A stretch of 18,563 bases of DNA from Russula earlei (GCA_025769875.1 JAGFNK010000914.1:1-18563), one strand, 5' to 3'. Positions 1 to 8,217 are shown, counted from the stretch's first letter. Translations and numbers: made by a program. Notes: generated by a model not told the origin, from the letters alone.

Positions 1-413
1 CCGGAGGTGTTACTCATTTGTGAGTAAATTTGGACACCACTTTCTGACACATCAAGATACCCTTGGGGTGACGACACGTGAAGTGCCAATACCAATGGTT
101 ATTGGTAGCAACAGCGGTAAGTCTAGTTTAGTCTTGTCTTCAAAATTTGTTCTCTAACTATATATGTAGCTCTATGCTGCCCTGCATGAGTGGCGTACCG
201 GTGTCCACCAGGCCACGGACTTTTCAGCCAATGCATACCTTGATGTCTATCATGGCCATATTGGCACATTCAACCATATCCAGGAGCATTGTGGCAATGC
301 GTTCCACACGATGATGGCGGATATTTTTACAAAGCCCAGTGAGCAATCAAATCATGCTATACTTTGTTTAACTAATCTACCTTCGCGGCAGCACTTCAGC
401 GTTGAGAACCTCA
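1..413 (+). pseudogene. DUF6532-like gene, 5' part (broken; split by copia)
   Basis: Two exons and part of a third are visible. The frame starting at base 2 is open and ends in EVPIPMV (80-100); the next family-like residues, LVATA (102-116), are in another frame, as if two bases were lost near 101. Intron 117-169 (GTAAGT, branch-like CTAAC, TAG; 53 bp) is followed by an exon (170-338) encoding LYAALHEWRTG, FSANAYLDVYHGHIGTFNHI and FHTMMADIF. A second intron 339-399 (GTGAGC to CAG) gives a phase-1 join to the last exon, which begins at 400 and is interrupted at 413 by the retrotransposon. The WRTG / FSANAYLDVY / MMADI pattern resembles the DUF6532 domain of Agaricomycete proteins; its biochemical function is unknown. 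The 5' end lies outside the window. The family name is from memory; the splice structure is read directly from the bases. Confidence 0.6.
409..413 (+). repeat. Target site duplication of copia element, left copy
   Basis: CCTCA directly precedes the TGTTGAG start of the 5' LTR. The same five bases (3789-3793) directly follow the CAACA end of the 3' LTR. Five bases is the usual Ty1/copia duplication length. Confidence 0.9.
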
Positions 414-892
414 TGTTGAGATCTGCACCGCCCAGAGTCTCAGGTGTGTTGTGATGTGATCACAACTCGGATGCGCTGACGCGTCGGATCACCCGGACCG
501 GGCATCACCGGCTCAGCTCATACGCTGCAGCACGCGTTAGTTACATTGATAGAGTGATTTAGAACAATCGGTAGCTACTTACAACTGATCCTCGGACTTA
601 CTTAGTGATCCGTTATGGTAGTTAACTGTACTGCATCTAGTGGCGGTCTCAGGTATTTAAGAACGCCACAAAGTACGTAGATCACTTCAGTTTTGTGTCA
701 ACCAAACTGAAGTGAGTATTTACACTATGACATCTTATCTCACAGTACTAACGACGCCTTGTAGCTATTGTCTGATAGGTACATTATTTATATTAGTTTG
801 TGTCAACCAAACTGAAACTATTGTCTGATAGATCTGCCTGCGATCTATCATCTGCTGCTATCTAATCACACATACTGCGTCTATTTTCAACA
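414..892 (+). repeat. 5' LTR of copia element
   Basis: Starts TGTTGAG and ends TTCAACA; 479 bp; matches 3309-3788 almost base for base. A TATA-like TATTTAA lies at 654-660. About 25 bases downstream is an 11-bp stem hairpin (683-693 with 704-714). The block TTTGTGTCAACCAAACTGAA occurs twice inside the LTR, as does CTATTGTCTGATAG, so the R/U5 part carries an internal duplication. A transcription start near the hairpin is an inference from the TATA spacing. Confidence 0.93.
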
Positions 893-904
893 GGTTATGG
901 GCCC
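893..904 (+). other. Primer binding site (initiator tRNA-Met half-molecule type)
   Basis: GGTTATGGGCCC sits immediately after the 5' LTR. It is complementary to the anticodon-loop region of eukaryotic initiator tRNA-Met (GGGCCCAUAACC, with the CAU anticodon). Drosophila copia uses the same sequence and primes from a cleaved half-tRNA. The match to a copia-type primer site is seen in the sequence; use of a half-tRNA here is inferred by analogy. Confidence 0.8.
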
Positions 905-1133
905 TGCCCGTATCTAAAATCCACAGAGATCACCACACACGTTTATTCCTATAACACCTCCCTTCCCCACAAACCTCTGTTATCAGACAACATCTTACTC
1001 CCTTGGCCCCTGGAACCAAAGGATTGATGCGCGCGCAGTTAAATCATGCGTCAAAGATACTGATTAGATCTCTAATTGATCCGGCTACAATTGCTCCGCT
1101 GGTCCGGATTGGCAATTCACCTCATTACATCAT

Positions 1134-1814
1134 ATGGCACCCACATTCACTATCCCCTCGGGAACGCCCCTGGAGATCTTAGATTCATCAAATTGGACTA
1201 CTTGGTCATTTCGCTTCGAGGCCATTACCCAAATGAATGGTTTCCGGCGTCATCTTATTGATACAAAGCCCTCTGGAGATAGCACTTGGGACGTTGAAGA
1301 AGACATACTGTTAGGCGTCTTCCAGCTCCATCTCCAAAAAGATATATACGCAGAGATAAGCGATAACACCAAGTTCGACACCTGTAAACTCAAGTGGGAA
1401 CAACTTAAGACTACTTGCATCGGCGTTGGATCTATGTCACTACATAACTCTTGGACCGCCTTCACACGCTTTGATCTAGATGACACCAGCCCGATGTTCC
1501 CACAACTACAGAAATTGAATGATACTAGGATCAATCTTCAGAACAATGACATGCCCGTCACTGATCTCCAATTCAGTCTCACTCTAATTCAGTCACTTCC
1601 CAGCTCTTACTCTGGTCTTACACAAGCTATCCTCGGCTCTAATCTTCCAAACAAGCTTTCCCCGAAAGCCATTCAGGAACACATTCTCAATGAAGAGAGT
1701 CGTCGGGCCGGCTCCTCCGCTTCCCTTAACAAAATTGCTCCGGTCAAAAAACAGGACAATAAAAACAAAAATAAAATGTTATTATTGCAACAAAGCTGGT
1801 CACAAGAGTCCTGA
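1134..1814 (+). CDS. gag: copia gag, N-terminal part (frame ends early)
   Basis: Opens with MAPTFTIPSGTPLEIL, then SSNWTTWSFRFEAI, the usual copia Gag start in which a conserved N-W motif precedes a W in the next helix. The following 180 residues are helical and gag-like (WEQLK, LQFSLTLIQSLPSSY), matching the UBN2/retrotransposon Gag type. This frame continues to 1814, but the zinc knuckle that should follow is in the next frame, so the switch must occur in or before the A-rich stretch 1746-1776. A one-base gain or two-base loss explains this; a programmed +1 shift is possible but no Ty1-type slip heptamer is evident. It would package element RNA. Confidence 0.85.
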   Translation: MAPTFTIPSGTPLEILDSSNWTTWSFRFEAITQMNGFRRHLIDTKPSGDSTWDVEEDILLGVFQLHLQKDIYAEISDNTKFDTCKLKWEQLKTTCIGVGSMSLHNSWTAFTRFDLDDTSPMFPQLQKLNDTRINLQNNDMPVTDLQFSLTLIQSLPSSYSGLTQAILGSNLPNKLSPKAIQEHILNEESRRAGSSASLNKIAPVKKQDNKNKNKMLLLQQSWSQES

Positions 1815-2307
1815 GTGCCGGAAGAAGAAAAAGGATGAGGAGGAGAAGGCGCAGAAAAAGAGGGAGTCTGGCGCGGACACTAACAGAAAGGTCAATGCGC
1901 ACATAGTAGAGACTACTGCTACAATTACGGAGATCTCGGATGATGAAAATGACATTCGCATTTCCCTTTACTCGGCGACTAGATCGCGCTGGATGATTGA
2001 CTCAGGAGCCACCCATCACATCAGTCCGTTCTGGACCGACTTCATCACTTACGCTCTGGCCACCGGATCAGTTAACCTCGGTGGTCACGCTATCATCAAG
2101 CAGATTGGGACCGGATCTGTATCCGTCCTACCGTCTGGAGGTATTGGGAAGTTTCCATTAACCCTCACCGATGTCATGCATGTTCCGGAAGCCGACGCGC
2201 ACTACTTCTCAGTCAGCGCGTTGCTCCGAAAGGGGGGACATATCACTTTTACCCAGAACGCGTGCCTGCTGGGGTTTATCATCGCCAAGACGCGGGGGGA
2301 ACCATAA
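1774..2307 (+). CDS. copia gag zinc knuckle and aspartic protease (truncated)
   Basis: In frame +1 relative to gag, a CCHC knuckle (C-Y-Y-C, then H and C; 1777-1818) is followed by a lysine/glutamate-rich linker. The aspartic protease starts at WMIDSGATHHIS, with catalytic DSGA at 1999-2010. Typical protease C-terminal motifs follow: VMHVPEA and FSVSALLRKGGHITFT. The protein then breaks off at about 2290 and ends at a stop at 2305-2307. The GAG-pre-integrase and integrase that normally follow are absent: the sequence jumps to the reverse transcriptase palm in another frame. The frame is open upstream to 1690, but I place the meaningful start at the A-rich frame-switch zone. Confidence 0.85.
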   Translation, partial: KCYYCNKAGHKSPECRKKKKDEEEKAQKKRESGADTNRKVNAHIVETTATITEISDDENDIRISLYSATRSRWMIDSGATHHISPFWTDFITYALATGSVNLGGHAIIKQIGTGSVSVLPSGGIGKFPLTLTDVMHVPEADAHYFSVSALLRKGGHITFTQNACLLGFIIAKTRGEP

Positions 2308-3275
2308 TCATTATCCTCTATGTCGATGATGTCACCATCTTAGGCGATTCACTCCCACTGATTGCAGACATTAAGAATTCATTGTCCACGCGCTATGAAA
2401 TGACTGATCTAGGCGAGATCGACTCCTATCTTGGGATTCGTGTCACGCGTGATCGCTCGGCTAAGCGGCTAGACATTGATCAATCTAGGTACATCTCGGA
2501 GATCGTCAATCGCTTCGGGATGGCGGATTCTAATCCGGTCCGCACTCCGCTGCCCTCCGGGGCAGATGTCCACTTGGTCAAGCACTCCGGGGAGGCAACA
2601 CCTGATGAAATAAAGCATTTTCAACGCATCATTGGCAGCCTTCTCTATGTGCAGATCGGGACACGACCAGATATATCATTTGCAGTCTCTCGACTTGCCC
2701 AATACTCATCCAATCCCTCATCGCATCATCTACGCCTTGCCAAATACGTACTATCTTATCTTAACAACACTTCAGATCTAAAGTTGCGTTATGATGGCGC
2801 ACGCGATACCGGATTACACGGGTACTCTGACTCTAGCCTCGGAGACAATGCAGATGACTACTGTTCCACCTCGGGCTATGTCTTCCTACTTTCCAGCGCT
2901 GCGATCTCCTGGACCTCACGCAAACAGAAGACTGTTGCCCAAAGTACCACTCAAGCCGAATATATGGCCTTAGCCGACGCAGCTAATCAAGCCGCGTGGT
3001 ATCGGAGCTTCTTCTCCGAGATTGGCTATCAGATCTCCAATCTGATTCCGCTTCATGGTGATAACAAAGGCGCCGTTGACCTCGCGCTCAACCCAGTCAC
3101 CAGAAGACGGTCAAAGCATATCCCTATCAAGCATCACGCCATCCGCCAATACATTGAGGACGGACTGATTGTACTTATCCGTACTCCCACAGGAGAGATG
3201 CTTGCAGATGGTCTCACCAAGCCGCATACTCACGTGCTGCTCCGGACCTTCGTCGATGGGTTGGGTCTTAATTGA
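2304..3275 (+). CDS. copia reverse transcriptase C-terminal part plus RNase H
   Basis: The frame is open from 2262; family-like sequence begins with GTIIIILYVDDVTILGD. The YVDD catalytic motif is at 2319-2330. Next come YEMTDLGEIDSYLGI, the connection region with RPDISFAVSRL, and RNase H. Its acidic residues are visible in GYSDSSLGD, TQAEYMAL and HGDNKGA, followed by SKHIPIKHH and the copia C-terminal signature LADGLTK. The fingers and first half of the palm are missing, so this cannot be an active polymerase. The protein ends 33 bases before the 3' LTR, as usual for copia. RNase H itself looks intact. Confidence 0.92.
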   Translation: MIIILYVDDVTILGDSLPLIADIKNSLSTRYEMTDLGEIDSYLGIRVTRDRSAKRLDIDQSRYISEIVNRFGMADSNPVRTPLPSGADVHLVKHSGEATPDEIKHFQRIIGSLLYVQIGTRPDISFAVSRLAQYSSNPSSHHLRLAKYVLSYLNNTSDLKLRYDGARDTGLHGYSDSSLGDNADDYCSTSGYVFLLSSAAISWTSRKQKTVAQSTTQAEYMALADAANQAAWYRSFFSEIGYQISNLIPLHGDNKGAVDLALNPVTRRRSKHIPIKHHAIRQYIEDGLIVLIRTPTGEMLADGLTKPHTHVLLRTFVDGLGLN

Positions 3276-3300
3276 TCTAATCTACCGACTGCCTTAATCA

Positions 3301-3308
3301 CGGGGGGA
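3301..3308 (+). other. Polypurine tract of copia element
   Basis: CGGGGGGA directly abuts the 3' LTR and is the expected plus-strand primer. An identical eight-base string lies at 2293-2300, at the internal deletion junction. Confidence 0.75.
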
Positions 3309-3788
3309 TGTTGAGATCTGCACCGCCCAGAGTCTCAGGTGTGTTGTGATGTGATCACAACTCGGATGCGCTGATGCGTCGGATCACCCGGACCGGGCAT
3401 CACCGGCTCAGCTCATACGCTGCAGCACGCGTTAGTTACATTGATAGAGTGATTTAGAACAATCGGTAGCTACTTACAACTGATCCTCGGACTTACTTAG
3501 TGATCCGTTATGGTAGTTAACTGTACTGCATCTAGTGGCGGTCTCAGGTATTTAAGAACGCCACAAAGTACGTAGATCACTTCAGTTTTGTGTCAACCAA
3601 ACTGAAGTGAGTATTTACACTATGACATCTTATCTCACAGTACTAACGACACCTTGTAGCTATTGTCTGATAGGTACATTATTTATATTAGTTTTGTGTC
3701 AACCAAACTGAACTATTGTCTGATAGATCTGCCTGCGATCTTATCATCTGCTGCTATCTAATCACACATACTGCGTCTATTTTCAACA
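3309..3788 (+). repeat. 3' LTR of copia element
   Basis: 480 bp, TGTTGAG to CAACA, followed by the CCTCA duplication at 3789-3793. Relative to the 5' LTR there are two substitutions (both C/T or G/A transitions) and three one-base indels, two of them in homopolymer runs, so true divergence may be even lower. Confidence 0.93.
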
Positions 3789-3793
3789 CCTCA

Positions 3794-3835
3794 GTCCCAA
3801 TTGCTGGACTCAACCTTGACAAACTCAACAATTGA
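3794..3835 (+). pseudogene. DUF6532-like gene, last-exon remainder after copia
   Basis: Removing the copia element and one copy of the target duplication joins base 413 to 3794. The reading frame set by the phase-1 intron (339-399) then runs on as TSVPIAGLNLDKLNN and stops at TGA 3833-3835. The frame stays open across the join, which supports 1-413 and 3794-3835 being one gene cut near its C terminus. In the present arrangement the protein would run into LTR sequence instead. The 170 bases after the stop (3836-4009) look like 3' untranslated or spacer sequence; no gene is visible there. Confidence 0.6.
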
Positions 3836-4009
3836 GCAAGCTCACACCATCCTTGGTCCCTCAAACCAATGGTGACATTATACCCACTCATATTGTTCTC
3901 TCGGACAAATTATCGTTCTTGTACATCTACACTTAATTTTAGTTTGGCATTGTAAAATGCCTACATTAGTATTCCTGTCATAGCATAGCTGAATGGACTG
4001 CGAAGTTAT

Positions 4010-4216
4010 TGTGCTATTATCAGTGCTTATTATCAATCATGTCATGAACTATCCAATCCAAAATTATAGAACAAGAACCATGAATTATCATAATAGCAAA
4101 ATTATTATCCATAATGACGATAATGGTCGATAAAATTATTGGGGGTAAACTGGCGACAATAATTTCAGTTTTTGATAAATGACACTAGCGAGGGATAATA
4201 AGTGCTAATTATCTCT
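4010..4216. repeat. AT-rich inverted-repeat block, possible MITE
   Basis: The left end (around 4026-4034, CTTATTATC) and right end (4194-4202, GATAATAAG) are inverted copies. The flanking bases also pair imperfectly (TGTCAT at the left against ATGACA at the right). The centre carries further pairing arms with an ATAATGACGATAAT core. The whole block could fold into one long imperfect hairpin, as in a degraded MITE. No clear target duplication was found. The spacer 3836-4009 before it holds no gene. Confidence 0.3.
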
Positions 4217-4243
4217 CACCAGCGTGGGAGGTTTTTCCTGATG

Positions 4244-4390
4244 TAGGCAGTACAAAGCTCAGTTTACTGGGAAGTAACTGATTTATTGTGTATGTTTACC
4301 TAGGCAGTATAAAGCTATCTAGGTGTGAGCAAAGCAGTGGGGGTAATCAATGCAGATGTAACTACATACCTCAGTTTACTGGGAAGTAAC
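4244..4390 (+). repeat. Interleaved direct repeats in spacer
   Basis: TAGGCAGTACAAAGCT at 4244-4259 recurs with one change at 4301-4316. CTCAGTTTACTGGGAAGTAA at 4259-4278 recurs exactly at 4370-4389. The second motif is itself an imperfect hairpin. The origin is unknown. Nothing gene-like is visible from 4391 to about 4560. Confidence 0.6.
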
Positions 4391-4579
4391 CGAGGTCTAT
4401 GTACACATGGCAGAAGGTCAATATTTATGTACACTAATTAAGGGACTGGGTCCTCTGAAGAGGGAAAGGTGAGCACAATGTGTGCTGCAACACAATGCAC
4501 ATACCATATCCAAACAGCTAAAGTATATACTTAACTAGACTCAATCATAATTGCTAGTCTATGTCCAAGAGGCAACACT

Positions 4580-6112
4580 CCAATCAAAGGAGCATTAGTG
4601 GATGCACCTTGGGGCTGGTGCACTTTCCAACACACACTGCTTCCTGGAGTCACATGATGTTATTTTCAATGAAGGGGGCCCAGCCAAATCATTTGAATGT
4701 GTTATCATCCAATCTGATGATGCAGACAACACAGACACAGTGGATGAACCTATTATCACCTCAAAAACTGAAACCCCCCTGTCTGAAGCTCCATCAGAAA
4801 GTGAAAGTGAAGTTGAAGAATCACTTACCATACAACCCCTAGCTCCAACTGAGCCAACCTCTTCCCATCCAAAATGCACACTCCACATGCCAATCTGTGA
4901 TAATGATCTATGCTACTCTGTGACCTCATATGGCTCACAAAAGCATCCTACAGAATGTGCCAACATAGCACTAGACATCACCATGAATGACCCACACACC
5001 TATGCTCAGGCACCAAACAAGGTGGCCATGTTTGGTATGAAGACATCTGAGGCAAACTCAGCTCCATGCATTGGTAATGCATGGAAGCTGATCATGCCAT
5101 CTTCACATGCACCCTTTATGAAGACCTCTCCATCATCGCATTATACATTGATGACATCATAATAGCATCTAAAGCCATGGAAACCATTAACAAAGACAAG
5201 TCAGCTCTGAAGTGGCACTATGAGATGACCAACCTTGGTGACATCTCCTGGATCTTGGGCATGTGAATCATGTGGAATCACAATGCTGGTTGGATGGCCC
5301 TCTCTCAAGAAAAATACATCAATGAAATCCTAGAGAAGCATGGCAAAGCTGACACATGCCCCATCAGCACACCAACACTTGCAAACAAGCACCTAATGAA
5401 GCTCACCTTGCCCAAGATCAATGCCAAAACCTACCAAAGCACCATTGGCACACTCATGTACCCAATGCTCAGTACATGTCCTGATCTTGCATACACTGTG
5501 GCAGCCCTTGGCCAACATGCTGTGAACCCAGGCCCTGAATATCAGCATGCACTTGATTGCATGTTCTGATACCTCCTAGCCACCAGCAGCCATCAGCTCA
5601 TTTTTCAACAAGGAGTCCCTGGTGGCACCATTTTACATGGCTTTGTCAATGCAGATTGGGCCAGTGATGTCAATGACCACAAGTCCACATCTGGCTTCAT
5701 ATTCATGCTTGGAGGAGGAGCAGTTAGCTGGAGTTTGAAAAAACAAAGCTCAGTTGCTCTTTTGAGCACTGAAGCTGAGTATATTGCTGCTTCACATGCT
5801 ACAAAAGAGTTAGTGTGGCTCAGACACTTGCTGAGTGAACTAGGGACAAATCTTCACTCCCCAACCACCCTTCATGTGGACAACCAGTCCACAATAGCCA
5901 TTGTGCACAACCCCAAGTTTCATAACAGGACAAAGCATATCATATTGAAGTCTGACATCATTTTTTGCAGTACAAAGTTGAAAGTGAGGAGCTTTGCCTT
6001 CAGTACATCCCCACTGAGGACCAGACTGCTGATGTTTTGACCAAGGGACTTGCTTGAGAAAAGCATGAAAAGTTCTCCAGTGAGATGGGACTCCATGCAG
6101 GCTGAGGGGACA
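4580..6112 (+). pseudogene. Old Ty1/copia remnant: RT C-terminal part and RNase H
   Basis: It starts within the integrase-RT linker (DVIFNEGGPAKSFE, then an acidic serine-rich stretch), jumps after NDPHTYAQA to EADHAIF, and so lacks the RT fingers. One frame from 5081 reads LYIDDIIIAS (YIDD at 5144-5155), YEMTNLGDISWILGM, CPDLAYTVAALGQ and NADWASD, then STEAEYIAASHATKELVWL and HVDNQSTIA, the RNase H acidic sites. It is broken by TGA at 5264-5266 and 5567-5569. After a frame break near 5965 the end reads YIPTEDQTADVLTKGLA. Both stops fit CGA to TGA decay; the first falls where the young element has arginine. Only about two CpG occur in 1.6 kb. The 5' half and 5' LTR are not in the window. Confidence 0.88.
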
Positions 6113-6306
6113 TGTTGGAGTTGCAGCCAGCCACAGCATGACAAGTCAGTCATGTGCTCATGTGGCACATGACGAACAAGCAGAAATCTATATAGTTCAT
6201 TTTATGGAATTTTCTTGTCCCTTGATCTTCTACAATAAGTCTGAGGTCAGTCACACACTCATTTACTACACACACATTACTAATTACTCCTTTAGCATTT
6301 GCTACA
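6113..6306 (+). repeat. 3' LTR of old copia remnant (probable)
   Basis: TGTTGGAGTT follows a purine tract (GAGGGGACA, 6104-6112) just after the RNase H C terminus, exactly where a 3' LTR should begin. A TATA-like CTATATAG is at about 6189. The right edge is placed at GCTACA (6306) because LTRs end in CA. No second LTR is available for comparison, so this edge is tentative. Confidence 0.5.
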
Positions 6307-6482
6307 GGTTAGAACACTCTTTAGTATAGTCTTCTGCAATAAGACTGAGCATTCACTACAAATGAACACTCTATTGTGGGCTTGATATTCAAGATAACAC
6401 TTGTGTTCTGTAGAGGTTTTTAGCAAAAAGAAGAAATGAAGTGGACATGAGAGTTGACAGGTTGATAAGAATAAATGATGGT

Positions 6483-6740
6483 CCAGAAAAGGGAGTGACA
6501 GGATGACAAGTGACAAGTAACAAGAATTGATGATTGCTAGAAAGGGAGATCATGACAAAGACAAGAATTTATGATTGTCAGAGAGGGAGATCATTGACAG
6601 GAGTCCACTCAGTGAGAGTAAGTGGCAGGAAGAATGCAAGAGTTGACAAAGGCCAGAAAGGGAGATCATTGACAGGAGTCTGCCCAATAAGAGGGATTGG
6701 CAGAGAGGACATGATAATTGACAGAGATTGACAAGAAAGG
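6483..6740 (+). repeat. Degenerate tandem repeats (AGAAAGGGAGATCATTGACA)
   Basis: Copies of AGAAAGGGAGATCATTGACA recur with variation from about 6483, 6537, 6578, 6653 and 6700. The two best copies (6578 and 6653) also share GGAGTC after the core. Spacing is irregular (41-75 bases) and GACAAG words fill the gaps. The block is purine rich and lies next to the leader side of the minus-strand LTR fragment at 6900-7335, so it may be decayed leader sequence. Stretch 6307-6482 and stretch 6741-6900 show nothing I can name. Confidence 0.5.
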
Positions 6741-6899
6741 AGAGTTGAGGCTGGCAGGTTCAGATTAGAGCCCAGGGCCCATAACCTATTAGTGTCAAGA
6801 CATGTAATGCTAATCACTAAGGACTCAGGAGCAGGTGGGCAAGTGTCAGAACAGATGGTACATGGCATAAATGGCATTGAACAAGAGGACAAGCCAAAT

Positions 6900-7335
6900 G
6901 ACTAGAAGGTACCAGATGGGGACTCGTACATGTTGCAGAAGGCAGAGGCAAAGGTTGGAGGCCAGTGCAGCAAAGGGGCTTTAGACAAGGCTGTTGTTGA
7001 AGAGTACCTTGAAGATGAGGAAGACTTTAGACTGAGTGGTCGCAGGGGAGTACCCAGAAGGATGAGAGTATCACAAATGGACAGTCTGATGACTGCCATG
7101 CTACATTGGGGCTTATATACTGTGTACAGGGTTGATTACAAAGAGCAGGAACTATTCTAGACTCCTTGGTACCATCCAAGAGGACTACAGAGGCATAAAC
7201 TTGCTTGTGTCAGGTTTCAGGCTTACTGAGCATATTACTGATCATTTTAGAGTGATGACATCCTTATGATGTCACTGTGGAGCACTTAGTGAGCCGGTGA
7301 GGTCATTGTGGAGTTGCTCAGTCAGCCATGATGTC
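6900..7335 (-). mobile_element. Degraded LTR plus leader, copy A
   Basis: This segment parallels 10640-11037. The best match is a 23-base string (ACAAATGGACAGTCTGATGA and onward, 7073-7095 against 10822-10844) with one mismatch. The TATA-like word AGTATATAAGC (minus strand, 7111-7121) is shared exactly. Leader words such as GGTACCAGA and GGCCAG follow on the same side in both, and GCTTACTGAGCAT (7221-7233) matches the U3-like end of copy B. On the minus strand the order is U3, TATA, R, U5, leader, so this is a decayed 5' LTR end of a retroelement. No coding region of that element is recognised. Confidence 0.55.
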
Positions 7336-7374
7336 ATTGGAGCCTAGATGATGCCATATGAGTAATGCAACAGT

Positions 7375-8217
7375 TTATAGGAGTTTATGCTGCTGTCTCA
7401 GGTTCTTGGTGGCTGAGTGGCCATGTGGCTGCCACACGATGATTACCAGATTAGGAAACATGTACCTGGTCATGTTATAGTGCCTTTGCAATAGCGATAT
7501 CTTGCACCGCAGGAGGGGTAGCCCAAGAAACAGAAGTGTGTTGGTAATGCAAAGTGAGAGAGAGCTCTCTTGAGTGAAATAGGACAATATATGGCCAGGA
7601 TCTGGCCTTGGTTCATAACAATTAGAGCTCAGAGAGTGCACAGTGGATGAGATGAAAGGACAATGATTATGATTTGATGGGTCATATACATGTATAAGTG
7701 TTATCCTATATACAACAACTTGGAATGTATGATGTAAGGTAAGGTCAGACATTGGTAGTGTGATGTAGGGTGAGATGGTGGATTCAATAGCCTGTTTCTC
7801 CTTGGCAGCCTTTTCCTTTTGTAGCTGCTCCTCATCCTCTTGTTCAAATTTTGATTGGAGGTCCCTAGATGTGACAAAGCATGCTTTGATCTTCTTAGAT
7901 CCATGCTCTTTTGATTTATAACTATTTTTGAGTTGTTCCTTGACCATATCAAGCTCCTTGCAAGTTGAGGTGCAATGGGCATTGGCTGAGAGATTTTCAC
8001 CTGGGGCCTGACCCAGAGCTTTCTGAGTAGCAAGGAGCTGCTGCCAGACAGAGTGCAGCTCTGATAAGTGTTCATCTGAGGAGAGTGCAAGATCCTCTTC
8101 AAATGAGATAACCTGTGGATATCTTGATGTGATAAGATTGTAATGTGCCATTTTGGAGCATGTCTTGTTGACCACTTTGGATTCTAAATCTGCCAGGGCA
8201 TGTATAAATCCTGACAA
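7375..8217 (-). pseudogene. Coiled-coil type ORF, possible transposase C-terminal tail
   Basis: A 280-codon open frame. Residues about 1-170 look protein-like: acidic and glutamine-rich helices (HSVWQQLLATQKALGQ), then a charged coiled-coil-like stretch (FEQEDEEQLQKEKAAKEKQ). Residues after about 180 are low in pattern and probably chance read-through. It lies downstream of the pogo-like transposase remnant on the same strand. Basidiomycete pogo-type transposases often end in a long lysine/glutamate-rich helical tail, so I read it as that tail. It could instead be an unrelated decayed gene. The low CpG content matches the transposase remnant. Confidence 0.4.

Larger units (their letters stand above)
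414..3788 (+). mobile_element. Ty1/copia LTR retrotransposon, internally deleted
   Basis: A 3375-bp element with LTRs of 479 and 480 bp, a 5-bp CCTCA target duplication, a primer site directly after the 5' LTR and a G-rich polypurine tract directly before the 3' LTR. The inside encodes gag with a zinc knuckle, aspartic protease, then only the C-terminal part of reverse transcriptase plus RNase H. Domain order is copia type, but integrase and the N-terminal half of reverse transcriptase are missing, and a full copia is normally about 5 kb. The element is CpG rich, unlike the old copia copy downstream. The LTRs differ at about five places (two substitutions and three one-base indels), so insertion was recent. 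It is a non-autonomous derivative that could move only with enzymes supplied by a complete relative. Confidence 0.92.

Noticed and set aside
1746..1778. Programmed +1 frameshifting of gag-pol
   Set aside because: No known slip motif, and one-base errors are common throughout the window, so a simple indel is more likely.
6483..6740. CRISPR-like array
   Set aside because: Repeats are degenerate, irregularly spaced and sit in eukaryotic transposon debris.
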